64,000 bases of DNA from positions 1,054,001 through 1,118,000 of the forward strand of contig NZ_CP040786.1 in assembly GCF_021922925.1 (NCBI RefSeq), given 5' to 3'. Shown in pieces: positions 30,222 through 37,801 of this stretch. The stretch is from Clavibacter phaseoli (GTDB lineage Bacteria; Actinomycetota; Actinomycetes; Actinomycetales; Microbacteriaceae). Both the position numbers and the translations under genes were made by a program. The stretch's first letter is position 1, and each line of letters starts with the position of its first letter. The notes beneath the pieces are model-generated. The model was not told the origin of the DNA and made no database searches. It saw nothing but the letters and a program-made list of their open reading frames with translations.

Positions 30222-31043
30222 ATGAGCGACGACGCGACGACCGCAATCGGCATCGACATCGGCGGGACCGGCATCAAGGGCGCCATCGTGGACGTCGCGA
30301 CCGGCGAGCTGCGCAGCGAGCGCGTCAAGCTGCCGACGCCCCAGGGCGGCGAGCCGGACGACATCGTCGCGACCGTGAAGCAGATCATCGACGCGCTCGG
30401 CGAGGTCCCCGCGGGCACGCCCCTCGGCGTGTGCTTCCCGGCCGCGATCGTCCACGGCATGACGATGTCGGCCGCCAACGTCTCCCCCAGCTGGATCGGC
30501 CTCGAGGCCGAGAAGCTCTTCGAGGAGCGCCTGGGCCTCGAGATCACCTTCGTCAACGACGCCGACGCGGCCGGCTACGCGGAGGCCCGATACGGTGCCG
30601 CCAAGGACGTGCGCGGCCTCGTCATCATGACCACGCTCGGCACGGGCATCGGCACGGCCCTGATCCACGACGGCGTCCTCATCCCGAATGCCGAGCTCGG
30701 CCACATGGACGTCGCGGGCCGCCGCGACTTCGAGCGCCGCGCCTCGTACGCCGCCAAGGAGCGCGCGCACCTCAACTGGAAGCGCTGGGCCGCGCGGCTG
30801 CAGGTGTACTACGGCCAGCTCGAGAAGCTGATGTGGCCGGAGCTGTTCATCGTCGGCGGCGGCGTGTCCAAGAACCACAAGCACTTCCTGCCGCTGCTGC
30901 GCCTGCGCACCCCGATCGTGCCGGCGGAGCTGCGGAACAACGCGGGCATCATGGGCGCGGCGGCCCTCGCCGCGCACGCGGTCGGCGCCAGCACGCACGC
31001 ACCCGCGGCGGATCTCGTCGACAAGACGAAGCCCGAGGACTGA
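30222..31043 (+). CDS. ppgK: Polyphosphate glucokinase
   Basis: The 273-residue ROK-family kinase phosphorylates glucose using polyphosphate or ATP. Visible motifs are the phosphate loop IGIDIGGTGIKGA at the N-terminus, the catalytic Asp in FVNDADAAG, TTLGTGIGTALI and the glucose-binding ELGHMD. It lacks the CxCG-type zinc cluster of many ROK proteins, as is usual for PpgK. The C-terminus is Ala/Lys-rich. It is transcribed alone and ends at a large bidirectional terminator facing rnpB. Confidence 0.92.
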   Translation: MSDDATTAIGIDIGGTGIKGAIVDVATGELRSERVKLPTPQGGEPDDIVATVKQIIDALGEVPAGTPLGVCFPAAIVHGMTMSAANVSPSWIGLEAEKLFEERLGLEITFVNDADAAGYAEARYGAAKDVRGLVIMTTLGTGIGTALIHDGVLIPNAELGHMDVAGRRDFERRASYAAKERAHLNWKRWAARLQVYYGQLEKLMWPELFIVGGGVSKNHKHFLPLLRLRTPIVPAELRNNAGIMGAAALAAHAVGASTHAPAADLVDKTKPED

Positions 31044-31055
31044 GCGCCGCACCCG

Positions 31056-31104
31056 GCACGACGAAGAGGCCGGATCCCGAGGGGATCCGGCCGCTTCGTC
31101 GTGC
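31056..31104. terminator. Large bidirectional terminator between ppgK and rnpB
   Basis: GCACGACGAAG (31056-31066) pairs with CTTCGTCGTGC (31094-31104) and GGCCGGATCC (31068-31077) with GGATCCGGCC (31083-31092). It separates the convergent ends of ppgK and the RNase P RNA gene. Confidence 0.9.
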
Positions 31105-31109
31105 GGGGT

Positions 31110-31496
31110 GCGGATGGGCCGGCTGATACGCCGGGTTCTGTCCCGGTGCCCACGGCACCATGGACGGCCATCTATCTCGGAGCTGCGTCACCGCAGCCCT
31201 CCAGCGGTCTACCCGGGGACTGGACGAGCAGCCTGTGCGTCCCCTGTTCGACCTTGCTCCGGGCGAGGTTTGCATAGCCGACCCGATCACTCGGGCCGCT
31301 GGTGGTCTCTTACACCGCCGTTTCACCCTCACTCGCCGCTTCCGCGACGGGCGGTCTGCTCTCTGTTGCACTGTCTCGCGGGTCGCCCCGGGTGGGTGTT
31401 ACCCACCGCCCTGCTCTACGGAGCCCGGACGTTCCTCGACGCGGTCTCCCCCTCTCGGGTTCCTCCGCGGCGCGACCGTCTTGCCGACCCATCCGC
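31110..31496 (-). ncRNA. rnpB: RNase P RNA (bacterial type A)
   Basis: On the minus strand, universal RNase P elements are present: GAGGAACGTCCGGGCTCC (P4 5' part), GTGAAACGGCGGTGTAAG, the GAGATAGATGGCC conserved block and ACAGAACCCGGC near the 3' end. The ends are set by helix P1: GCGGATGGGTCGGC (5' end, 31496 downward) pairs with GCCGGCCCATCCGC (3' end, to 31110). A TAGACT -10 element ends exactly 7 nt before 31496, supporting that 5' end. The length is about 387 nt. It follows the nif3-like/coiled-coil genes, a common actinobacterial neighbourhood. Confidence 0.93.
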
Positions 31497-31503
31497 GGGG
31501 ACG

Positions 31504-31509
31504 AGTCTA
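31504..31509 (-). promoter_or_regulatory. -10 element of rnpB
   Basis: TAGACT on the minus strand lies 7 nt upstream of the 5' end predicted from helix P1. No good -35 match is visible. Confidence 0.6.
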
Positions 31510-31534
31510 GGGCAGCCGGTGGGCCGGCCTCCCG

Positions 31535-32269
31535 CTAGAGCCCGGACTCGTCCGTCCGCACGAGGATGGCGTTGCTCTCGGGGTCGATGACGACGTCGTC
31601 GGGCGCGCGCTTGCGGAGCGCGTCGAGATCGCTCTGGTGCAGCGCGATGTTGCTGCCGAGGGAGATCCCGCGATGCAGCATCGCCGCGCCCACGCCGTAG
31701 CGGGCGCGCTGCTTCTCGTAGAGCGCGAGCAGGTCCTCGGGGAACCGCGGCGCGAGCGCGTCCCGGTCCTTCCTCGCGTGCTCGGCCTGGGCCCGCAGCT
31801 CGACCGCCGCGGCGTCGCGCTCGGCCTCGACCGCGGCCAGCCGCTCCGCGAGGGCGTCGCGCTCGACGACCACCTCGGCCTGCGCCGCCTGCGCCTCCTC
31901 GAGCTTCTGCATCACCTCGAGCTCGACCTCCTCGAGGGTGTGGCGGCGACGCAGCAGCGACTCCAGCTCGCGTTCCAGCGCCTGCACGTCCTTCGAGCTG
32001 CCGCCCGCCTCGATCCGGGCGCGGTCGCGGTCCATGCGCGCCTGCACGACGGCCACGTCCGACTCGATGCGCGTGAGCTCGGTCTGGGCGTCCTCGACGA
32101 TGCCGGTCCGCTCCCCGAGCCGGCGGCGGACGAGCTCCATCTCGCGCTGCAGCGCGTCGATCTCCTTCAGCTGCGGGAGCTGCGCGAGCTGCCGCGTGAG
32201 GTGCGTGAGCCGGGTGTCGATCTCCTGCAGGTCGAGGAGCTCCTTCTGGATGCTCGGATCGGCTTTCAT
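31535..32269 (-). CDS. CT398-like coiled-coil protein with lost zinc ribbon
   Basis: The 244-residue protein begins with MKADPSIQKELLDLQEIDTR and forms a long antiparallel coiled coil (about 5-170), as in the DUF164/CT398 family. The family normally ends in a C4 zinc ribbon (CxxC ... CxxCGRILVR). Here the same region reads GISLGSN ... DPESNAILVR, so the fold outline is kept but all four cysteines are gone; the protein has no cysteine. GAGGGAG precedes the ATG. It follows the nif3-like gene by 91 nt, the usual pairing. Its role is unknown. Confidence 0.85.
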   Translation of the reverse strand: MKADPSIQKELLDLQEIDTRLTHLTRQLAQLPQLKEIDALQREMELVRRRLGERTGIVEDAQTELTRIESDVAVVQARMDRDRARIEAGGSSKDVQALERELESLLRRRHTLEEVELEVMQKLEEAQAAQAEVVVERDALAERLAAVEAERDAAAVELRAQAEHARKDRDALAPRFPEDLLALYEKQRARYGVGAAMLHRGISLGSNIALHQSDLDALRKRAPDDVVIDPESNAILVRTDESGL

Positions 32270-32360
32270 GCTCTCCCTCTCGTGGTGCGGCTCCGCCTGT
32301 TGGTGAGGCGTGCACGCGATGCGTGTCGTGGATGCGCGGGTCGGTCCGCGCAGCGGGCGG

Positions 32361-33188
32361 TCACTGCGTGACGGCGAAGTCCCAGGGGTCCGTGCGGATG
32401 TCGCTGACGGTGACCTCGACGTCGGGCAGGGCCGATCGCAGCGTGTCGGAGGCCTGGTCGAGCCACAGCCACTCGCTCGCCCAGTGGGACGTGTCGATGA
32501 GGTAGGGGGTGCCGCCGCGGAGGGCGGCGGACTCGCGGGCCTCGCTCGCCGGGTGGTGGCGGAGGTCGGAGGTGATGTAGACGTCCGCGCCGACCACCTC
32601 GGGCGCGGAGAGCAGCGAGTCGCCGGCTCCCCCGCAGAGGGCCACGCGGGTGACGGGAGCGTCGTAGGGGCCCGCGACGCGGATCCCCGTGGCCGTGGGC
32701 GGCAGGATCCGGGCGAGCTCCCCCGCGAGGCGGCCGAGCGTCGTCGGCGCGGGAAGGACGCCGACGCGGCCGATGCCGCGCACGCCGCCCGCGGCGGGAT
32801 CGAGCGGTCGGATGGTCTCGGGCACCAGGCCGAGGAGCGCCGCGAGCCGGCCCGACGTGCCCTCCTCGACGACGTCGGCGGTGGTGTGCGCGGCGTGCAG
32901 GGCGCAGCCGGCGCGCACGAGGTCGGCGAGGAGCGCGCCCTTGTATCCGGTCTCGGCGATGGTGGTGACGCCGCGGAGCAGGAGCGGGTGGTGCACCAGC
33001 AGCAGGTCGGCGTCGGCGGCGACCGCCTCGTCCACCGTCGCGCGGACGGCGTCGACGGCCAGGTGGATGCGGCGGACCGAGCGGCGCGGATCCCCCGAGA
33101 CGAGGCCGGAGGCGTCCCAGTCGGACGCGCCCGCGGGTGGCCAGGCGTCCTCGACGACACGGACGACGTCGGCGAGGGTGGGGATCAC
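32361..33188 (-). CDS. Nif3-like dinuclear metal center protein
   Basis: The 275-residue protein of the NIF3/YbgI (DUF34) family has the metal-binding motif LLLVHHPLLLRG, SDWDASGLVSGDP at the N-terminus, CGGAGDSLL in the second half and the C-terminal SDLRHHPASEA and LIDTSHWASEW His ligands. Family members bind two metal ions; GTP cyclohydrolase-like and other hydrolase roles have been proposed but not settled. The GTG start at 33188 is set by TACGAT ending 6 nt upstream. Confidence 0.88.
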   Translation of the reverse strand: MIPTLADVVRVVEDAWPPAGASDWDASGLVSGDPRRSVRRIHLAVDAVRATVDEAVAADADLLLVHHPLLLRGVTTIAETGYKGALLADLVRAGCALHAAHTTADVVEEGTSGRLAALLGLVPETIRPLDPAAGGVRGIGRVGVLPAPTTLGRLAGELARILPPTATGIRVAGPYDAPVTRVALCGGAGDSLLSAPEVVGADVYITSDLRHHPASEARESAALRGGTPYLIDTSHWASEWLWLDQASDTLRSALPDVEVTVSDIRTDPWDFAVTQ

Positions 33189-33194
33189 GTTGCC

Positions 33195-33200
33195 ATCGTA
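33195..33200 (-). promoter_or_regulatory. Leaderless -10 element for the nif3-like gene
   Basis: TACGAT on the minus strand ends 6 nt before the GTG at 33188. Confidence 0.55.
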
Positions 33201-33240
33201 ACGAAGGGGCGGCCGCGGCCCGTGACGGGCCGTGCGTCGA

Positions 33241-33432
33241 TCAGCCCCGGCGGGCAGCGCGGCGGGAGCGTGCCTCGTCCCGCGGCCCGTCGGGCGCGAC
33301 GCCCGGCGACGGCACGAGGGGTTCGAGCGGCCAGATGCTCCGCTGGGCCGATCCACGGTGGGTGCTGGACCCGTGCGTGGCGGCGTCGACGACCGACCAG
33401 GCGTCGGCGCCATCGGCCGTGTCGGAGCTCAT
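33241..33432 (-). CDS. Small basic protein of unknown function
   Basis: The 63-residue frame starts MSSDTADGADAWSVVDAA, continues GSSTHRGSAQRSIWPLEPLVPSPG and ends in an Arg-rich tail (EARSRRAARRG). I do not recognise it. That it is a gene is supported by TAGCAT ending 6 nt before the ATG, the same leaderless pattern seen at confirmed genes here, and by its fit between nif3-like and bioN on the same strand. The Trp residues and Pro-rich middle suggest a short structured segment. No membrane helix is predicted. Confidence 0.55.
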   Translation of the reverse strand: MSSDTADGADAWSVVDAATHGSSTHRGSAQRSIWPLEPLVPSPGVAPDGPRDEARSRRAARRG

Positions 33433-33438
33433 GGGTGG

Positions 33439-33444
33439 ATGCTA
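33439..33444 (-). promoter_or_regulatory. Leaderless -10 element for the small basic protein gene
   Basis: TAGCAT on the minus strand ends 6 nt before the ATG at 33432. Confidence 0.5.
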
Positions 33445-33533
33445 CCGCGACACGCCCGCGGCGACACGGCACGCGCGGCCCGCGGACATGGCGATCCCGG
33501 CGTCGCCGACCCGGCCGTCACGTATCCCGGCCG

Positions 33534-34151
33534 TCACCTGACCCCGCGGGCGGTGAGCGCGTCGCCGAGCTGGTCCGCGTGCTTGAGTGCGACCACGAGG
33601 AAGGGGACGACGAACGTCCCGAGCCCCGGGCGCGCACCCCGTGCCCGCTGCGCCTCGCGGACGTCGCCGGCCAGGCGCCCGAGGACCGGGATGGTGCCAG
33701 CGGTGACCGTGAGCAGCAGCGAGATCCGCTCCGTGTCGACGCCGAGGCCCCGCAGGGGACCCAGGCCGCGCTCGATGCTGTCGAGGAGCGCGGTCGTGGA
33801 CGTCGTGAGGACGAGCAGGCCGGCGATGGCGATCGCCGCCGTGACGCGCGCCGTGTTCGCCACCGCGGGCTCGGGCCCCAGCAGCACGAGCTGGCTGACG
33901 AGCGTGAACAGCATCACCCAGCGCACGGCGCGCACCTGCCCGGCGAGGCGGCGCATGCCGAGGAGGCCGTCGCCCAGCTGGGCGGCCGCGTAGGCGGCGA
34001 CCGCGACGGCGACCGCGGTGCCCGCCGCCCACCACGTGGAGGGCAGGAGCGAGACCCCGAGCACGACGACCATGAGCGCGATCAGCTCGGGTCCGGCGGG
34101 CATCCGCTCGAGGCGGCCGGGTCGACGCGGCGCCGTCGGCGTCGGCGTCAC
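33534..34151 (-). CDS. bioN: ECF transporter transmembrane subunit T (BioN)
   Basis: The 205-residue membrane protein has about five hydrophobic helices and the cytosolic coupling helices of EcfT proteins, including Arg-containing ARG motifs in AQRARGARPG and LTARGVR. It couples the ATPase to the substrate-binding BioY. The GTG start overlaps the bioM stop by 4 nt. It is the last gene of bioY-bioM-bioN. Confidence 0.88.
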   Translation of the reverse strand: MTPTPTAPRRPGRLERMPAGPELIALMVVVLGVSLLPSTWWAAGTAVAVAVAAYAAAQLGDGLLGMRRLAGQVRAVRWVMLFTLVSQLVLLGPEPAVANTARVTAAIAIAGLLVLTTSTTALLDSIERGLGPLRGLGVDTERISLLLTVTAGTIPVLGRLAGDVREAQRARGARPGLGTFVVPFLVVALKHADQLGDALTARGVR

Positions 34152-34852
34152 GCGAGCGTCGCCTCGTACTCGGCGATGACGGCAGCGGGACCCCCGACGC
34201 GGACCAGCCGTCCGCCGGCGAACAGGGCGGCGGCGTCGCAGCGGGCGGCGGCGGCGAGGTCGTGGGTGACGAGCACGAGCCGGTGCCCGTCCTCGAAGAG
34301 GTGGTCCGCCACCGCGCGGGCGTTCCGGGCGTCGAGGTAGGCGGTCGGCTCGTCCGCGATGACGAGCTCGGGGCGCCGGACGAAGGCCCCCGCCAGCGCG
34401 AGCAGCTGCTTCTGCCCGCCGGACAGCTCGTGCGAGGAGCGCTCGGCGAGATCCTGGATGCGGAACCGGCGGAGGGCCTCGGCGACCCGCGCGTCCGACT
34501 CGGCGCGGGGCAGGCGCTCCGGCCGCAGCGAGAAGGCGACGTCCTCCGCGACGGTCGGCATGACGATCTGGGCGTCCGGGTTGCTGAACACGAGGGCCAC
34601 GCGTCGCCGCAGCTCGCGGGATCCGCGGTCCGGGTCGATCCCCAGCACGCCCAGCTCCCCCGCGGTGCGCGCGACGAGCCCCCCGACGAGCCGGGCGAAG
34701 GTGCTCTTGCCCGAGCCGTTCTCGCCGATCACGGCGAGGGTGCGCGCGTCGACGTCCAGCGTGACGTCGCGGAGCGCCTCGACGTCGCCGAGGCGGACGC
34801 CGACGCCCGCGAGGTGCAGGGCCGAGGCGCCGGATCCGTCCGCCGGGGTCAC
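34148..34852 (-). CDS. bioM: ECF transporter ATPase (BioM)
   Basis: The 234-residue ABC ATPase has Walker A GENGSGKST, the Q-loop in FSNPDAQIVMPTV, the signature LSGGQKQLLALA and Walker B LVIADEPTAYLD, then the His switch LVTHD. ECF-type ATPases drive vitamin uptake with EcfT and an S component. The GTG start overlaps the bioY stop (GTGA), so translation is coupled. There is only one ATPase gene in the cassette, as in other BioMNY systems. Confidence 0.92.
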   Translation of the reverse strand: MTPADGSGASALHLAGVGVRLGDVEALRDVTLDVDARTLAVIGENGSGKSTFARLVGGLVARTAGELGVLGIDPDRGSRELRRRVALVFSNPDAQIVMPTVAEDVAFSLRPERLPRAESDARVAEALRRFRIQDLAERSSHELSGGQKQLLALAGAFVRRPELVIADEPTAYLDARNARAVADHLFEDGHRLVLVTHDLAAAARCDAAALFAGGRLVRVGGPAAVIAEYEATLA

Positions 34853-35490
34853 CTGGTGGTCGCCGCCGCGTCGTCCTGGCGTGCCGTCGTCCACCCGGAC
34901 GGCCGACGGAAGGCCCGCGGGTAGCCGCGCACCAGCGTCATCACGATCGCGGTGGCGATGGCCGCCTTGATCAGGTCGCCGGGGAGGAAGACGAGGCTGG
35001 TGTACGCGGTCTCGGCGAGAGGCAGGCGCGTCACGAGGCTCTGCACGGGGATCCCCACTGCGTAGATGACGACGATTCCGCCGAGCACCATGGCGGCCGC
35101 CGTGCGCGACGCGGTGGGCCGGCGACCGCCGAGGTGGACGACGAGGCCGACCACGGCGGCTCCGGCGATCCAGCCCACGAGGTATCCGGCGGACGGGCCG
35201 AGGAAGACGCCGAGACCGCCGGTGCCCCCGGACAGCAGCGGCAGCCCGACGGCGACGAGCGCGAGGAGGACGGCGAGGGCGAGGGCCCCGAGGCGGGGCC
35301 CGAGGACGGCGCCCGCGAGCATGACCCCGAGCGTCTGGGCGGTGATGGGGACGCCGCCGATGACGCTGATGCTGCCCGGGAGCCCGAGCACGGCGACGAC
35401 CGCCGCGAGCACGGCGACCCGCGCGAGGTCGGTGGCGTCGAGCCGCGCGCGGCGCTCGGCGCGGAGGGGCAGGGAGCGGGACGGGGTCAT
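34849..35490 (-). CDS. bioY: Biotin-specific ECF transporter S component BioY
   Basis: The 213-residue membrane protein with six hydrophobic helices has BioY hallmarks: GVPITAQTLGVMLAGAVLGPRLGALA and GLGVFLGPSAGYLVGW, the biotin-binding region. AAGGAAG precedes the ATG. The promoter region is shared with a divergent TetR-type regulator and contains two operators of the BioQ type, so the importer is probably repressed when biotin is plentiful. No biotin synthesis gene is in the window. Confidence 0.94.
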   Translation of the reverse strand: MTPSRSLPLRAERRARLDATDLARVAVLAAVVAVLGLPGSISVIGGVPITAQTLGVMLAGAVLGPRLGALALAVLLALVAVGLPLLSGGTGGLGVFLGPSAGYLVGWIAGAAVVGLVVHLGGRRPTASRTAAAMVLGGIVVIYAVGIPVQSLVTRLPLAETAYTSLVFLPGDLIKAAIATAIVMTLVRGYPRAFRRPSGWTTARQDDAAATTR

Positions 35491-35525
35491 GGGCTTCCTT
35501 CTGCTGGATGCGGCCGCGGGCGACC

Positions 35526-35538
35526 TGAACGGCGTTCA
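35526..35538. promoter_or_regulatory. BioQ-type operator 1
   Basis: The 13-bp palindrome TGAACGGCGTTCA lies between bioY and the tetR-type gene. It resembles the Corynebacterium BioQ site TGAAC-N3-GTTAC. Confidence 0.75.
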
Positions 35539-35540
35539 CC

Positions 35541-35553
35541 TGAACGGCGTTCA
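35541..35553. promoter_or_regulatory. BioQ-type operator 2
   Basis: This is a second identical palindrome, TGAACGGCGTTCA, 15 bp on from the first. It ends one base before the TATAGT -10 of the regulator gene, so occupancy would block initiation and give autorepression. Confidence 0.75.
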
Positions 35554-35554
35554 C

Positions 35555-35560
35555 TATAGT
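35555..35560 (+). promoter_or_regulatory. Leaderless -10 element for the bioQ-like gene
   Basis: TATAGT ends 6 nt before the ATG at 35567 and directly follows operator 2. Confidence 0.65.
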
Positions 35561-35566
35561 GGCGGC

Positions 35567-36154
35567 ATGGCACGGGCGCATGCGGCGGGGCGGCACACCC
35601 GCGACGACGTGGCCCGCACGGCCCTGCGGATCCTCGACGAGCACGGCCTCCCGGACTTCACGATGCGCCGCCTCGGCGCCGCCCTGGACGTGCAGCCGAG
35701 CGCCCTCTACTGGCACTTCCCGGACAAGCAGAGCCTCCTGGCGGAGCTGGCCGACCGCATCGTCGCCGAGGCGGCGCCCGCGACGACCGTCGGAGGTGGC
35801 GCCGACTGGCGAGACCGGGTCCGGCGTGCGGCGGAGGGTCTCCGCGGTGCGCTGCTCGCCCACCGCGACGGCGCCGAGGTCGTGGCCAGCACGACCGCGA
35901 TGGGGCTCGGGGCGCGGGCGGCACGCGACATGCTGTCCGCGGCCGTCGCCACCGGCGGGTTCGGGGACGCCGAGTGCGCTCGCGCGGCGTCGGCCCTCCT
36001 GCACTTCGTGCTCGGCCACGTGGCGCACGAGCAGGAGCGCATCCAGCTCGACCGCCTCGGCCTGCTGCCCGTCGCCGCCGGCGAGGAGGAGCCCGCGCGG
36101 GACTTCGCCTTCGGGGTGGACCTGCTCGTGCGGGGCCTCGGGACGCTCGCCTGA
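35567..36154 (+). CDS. bioQ: TetR family regulator of biotin uptake (BioQ-like)
   Basis: The 195-residue regulator has an N-terminal TetR helix-turn-helix (TRDDVARTALRILDEHG ... LDVQPSALYWHFPDKQ, about residues 10-55) and a helical ligand or dimer domain. The HTH region and C-terminal domain resemble TetR_C/TetR-class repressors. Assignment as BioQ rests on its divergent position to bioY and on two copies of a BioQ-like palindrome between them. The ATG is leaderless. Expected action: repress itself and bioYMN, possibly sensing biotin status through BirA or a metabolite (unknown). Confidence 0.82.
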   Translation: MARAHAAGRHTRDDVARTALRILDEHGLPDFTMRRLGAALDVQPSALYWHFPDKQSLLAELADRIVAEAAPATTVGGGADWRDRVRRAAEGLRGALLAHRDGAEVVASTTAMGLGARAARDMLSAAVATGGFGDAECARAASALLHFVLGHVAHEQERIQLDRLGLLPVAAGEEEPARDFAFGVDLLVRGLGTLA

Positions 36155-36196
36155 TCGCACGCGAGGAGAGGGATCGGGTCGACGCCCTCGGGAGGG

Positions 36197-36269
36197 TGGG
36201 CCCTGCCGGGCTCGAACCGACGACATCCACGGTGTAAACGTGGCGCTCTACCAACTGAGCTAAAGGCCC
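36197..36269 (-). tRNA. tRNA-Val (anticodon TAC)
   Basis: The minus strand folds as a full cloverleaf: acceptor GGGCCTT/AGGGCCC, D arm GCTC-GAGC, anticodon stem CCACG/CGTGG with loop TTTACAC (anticodon TAC), and T arm GTCGG-TTCGAGC-CCGGC. The discriminator base is A. The 3' CCA is not encoded. It lies alone between bioQ and a membrane protein gene. Confidence 0.95.
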
Positions 36270-36347
36270 CCGCGTCCGCTCGGCGGGCGCCCGGCCATGC
36301 TAGCCGACCGCGTCGGCGCGTCCCGGCCGCACCGACGGCGCGCGCCG

Positions 36348-36353
36348 TAGCCT
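36348..36353 (+). promoter_or_regulatory. Leaderless -10 element for the DUF1345-like gene
   Basis: TAGCCT ends 7 nt before the GTG at 36361. Confidence 0.6.
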
Positions 36354-36360
36354 CTCCCCC

Positions 36361-37050
36361 GTGCCCATCCACCCCTCCCGCCGGACGATCGCGGAGCCCC
36401 GCTGGCCCGCCGCCGTCGGGCTCGTCGTGGCCGTCGCCCTCTACGGGGTCGCGCCGACCGCCGTCCCCGCGGGCGTCCGCGTCGCGGTGGTGGCGATCGC
36501 CGTCGCCCTGCTCGTGCCGCTGGTCGCGCTGAACCCCCGCCGCTTCGTGCGCGAGACGCCGTGGTCATGCGGGCTGGGCCTCGCGCTCGGCGGCCTCCTC
36601 GTGGTCGCCAACCAGGTCAGCCTCGTCGTCCTGGTCGTCGAGCTGGTCGACGCCTCCGAGGCGGGACCCGAGCTGCTGCTCACGGCGCTGCAGGTGTGGG
36701 TGACCAACGTGCTGGCCTTCGCGCTCGTCTTCTGGGAGCTGGACCGCGGCGGACCGGTGGCCAGGCGGACGCACGCCCGCGCTGCGCTCGCGCCCGCGGA
36801 CTTCCGCTTCCCGCAGGACGAGGACTCCGGCGCGGTGTCGGAGGTCGCGCGCCGCTCGTCGGAGCACGCGGACTGGGTGCCGGGCTTCGTCGACTACGCG
36901 TACTTCTCGCTCACGAACTCGATGGCCTACAGCCCCACGGACGTCATGCCGCTGTCCCACCGCGCCAAGGCGCTCATGGCGCTCGAGGCCTTCGCCGGGT
37001 TCGTGATCCTCGCGCTGGTCATCGCCCGCGCGGTGAACATCCTGAGCTGA
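36361..37050 (+). CDS. DUF1345-like multi-pass membrane protein
   Basis: The 229-residue protein has five likely helices: two adjacent (about 20-60), two in the middle (about 78-125) and one at the C-terminus (FAGFVILALVIARAV). A re-entrant-like segment YFSLTNSMAYSPTDVMPLSHRAK precedes the last helix and resembles the pore region of two-helix ion channels, as in DUF1345 proteins. The GTG start is set by TAGCCT 7 nt upstream. Function is unknown; a channel role is only inference. Confidence 0.65.
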   Translation: MPIHPSRRTIAEPRWPAAVGLVVAVALYGVAPTAVPAGVRVAVVAIAVALLVPLVALNPRRFVRETPWSCGLGLALGGLLVVANQVSLVVLVVELVDASEAGPELLLTALQVWVTNVLAFALVFWELDRGGPVARRTHARAALAPADFRFPQDEDSGAVSEVARRSSEHADWVPGFVDYAYFSLTNSMAYSPTDVMPLSHRAKALMALEAFAGFVILALVIARAVNILS

Positions 37051-37086
37051 CGCCCGGCGATCTCACCCGCGGGCGACCGGAGCCGA

Positions 37087-37560
37087 TCAGGCCGGGACGA
37101 GCGCCAGGTCGCGGATCGCGGTGCGGTACGCCTCGAGCTCGCGCGCCTCGCCGGGTGCCGTGATGAAGCTGCCGCGGATGATGCCGCGCGTGTCGATGAG
37201 GAAGGTGGCCCGGTTCGCGAACCCCTTCTCCTCGAGGAACACACCGTACTCCTTCGCGACCTGCCCGTGGGGCCAGAAGTCGGCGAGGAGCTGGAAGTCG
37301 ATGCCCTGCTGCTGGGCCCAGGCGCGCAGCGTGTGCTTGCTGTCGACGCTGATGCCGATGAGCTCCACGCGGCTGTCGGCGAAGAGGCCGAGGTTCTCCT
37401 CGAGCTGGCACATCTCGCCCGTGCAGGTCCCGGAGAAGGCGAGGGGGAAGAAGACGAGGGCGACCGCGCGGTGTCCGCGGTACTCGCTCAACCGGACGCG
37501 CTCGCCGAACTGGTTGGCGAGCTCGAAGTCGGGAGCCTGTGTGTCGTTGGCCAGGGCCAT
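37087..37560 (-). CDS. Peroxiredoxin, AhpE-like
   Basis: The 157-residue thioredoxin-fold peroxidase has FELANQFGERVRLSEYRG, then FFPLAFSGTCTGEMCQLE with the peroxidatic cysteine in the PxxxTxxC-type loop (FPLAFSGTC). This loop form is typical of the AhpE subgroup rather than BCP. A second cysteine four residues later is unusual. It reduces hydroperoxides in the cytosol. GGAAGGA is about 10 nt before the ATG. It is divergent from aceE. Confidence 0.87.
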   Translation of the reverse strand: MALANDTQAPDFELANQFGERVRLSEYRGHRAVALVFFPLAFSGTCTGEMCQLEENLGLFADSRVELIGISVDSKHTLRAWAQQQGIDFQLLADFWPHGQVAKEYGVFLEEKGFANRATFLIDTRGIIRGSFITAPGEARELEAYRTAIRDLALVPA

Positions 37561-37613
37561 GGGGTGCGGATCCTTCCGTGCCGGCAGATGTCCCCTGTCT
37601 GGCACGAGGGTCG

Positions 37614-37619
37614 AGCTTA
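37614..37619 (-). promoter_or_regulatory. -10 element for the peroxiredoxin gene
   Basis: TAAGCT on the minus strand, about 53 nt upstream of the ATG, leaves a short leader with a ribosome site. Confidence 0.45.
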
Positions 37620-37710
37620 CGCCGGGGATCCGCGATGTCCAGCCCCGCGGGGCCGCGGCGGGCCCGGCGGGACGCGCCGCCCGCCGTCCGTGACCGTCGG
37701 TCGGCATGGG

Positions 37711-37716
37711 TAGGCT
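37711..37716 (+). promoter_or_regulatory. -10 element for aceE
   Basis: TAGGCT lies 85 nt upstream of the aceE GTG. The intervening leader ends in AGGAAGAGG. Confidence 0.45.
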
Positions 37717-37801
37717 GGCCCTCGGCGTACGCGCGGTCTCGCACCCTTCGAGCCCCGTGGCACCGAAGACGATGTCTGCACACCACAGGAAGAGGTCGAG
37801 G

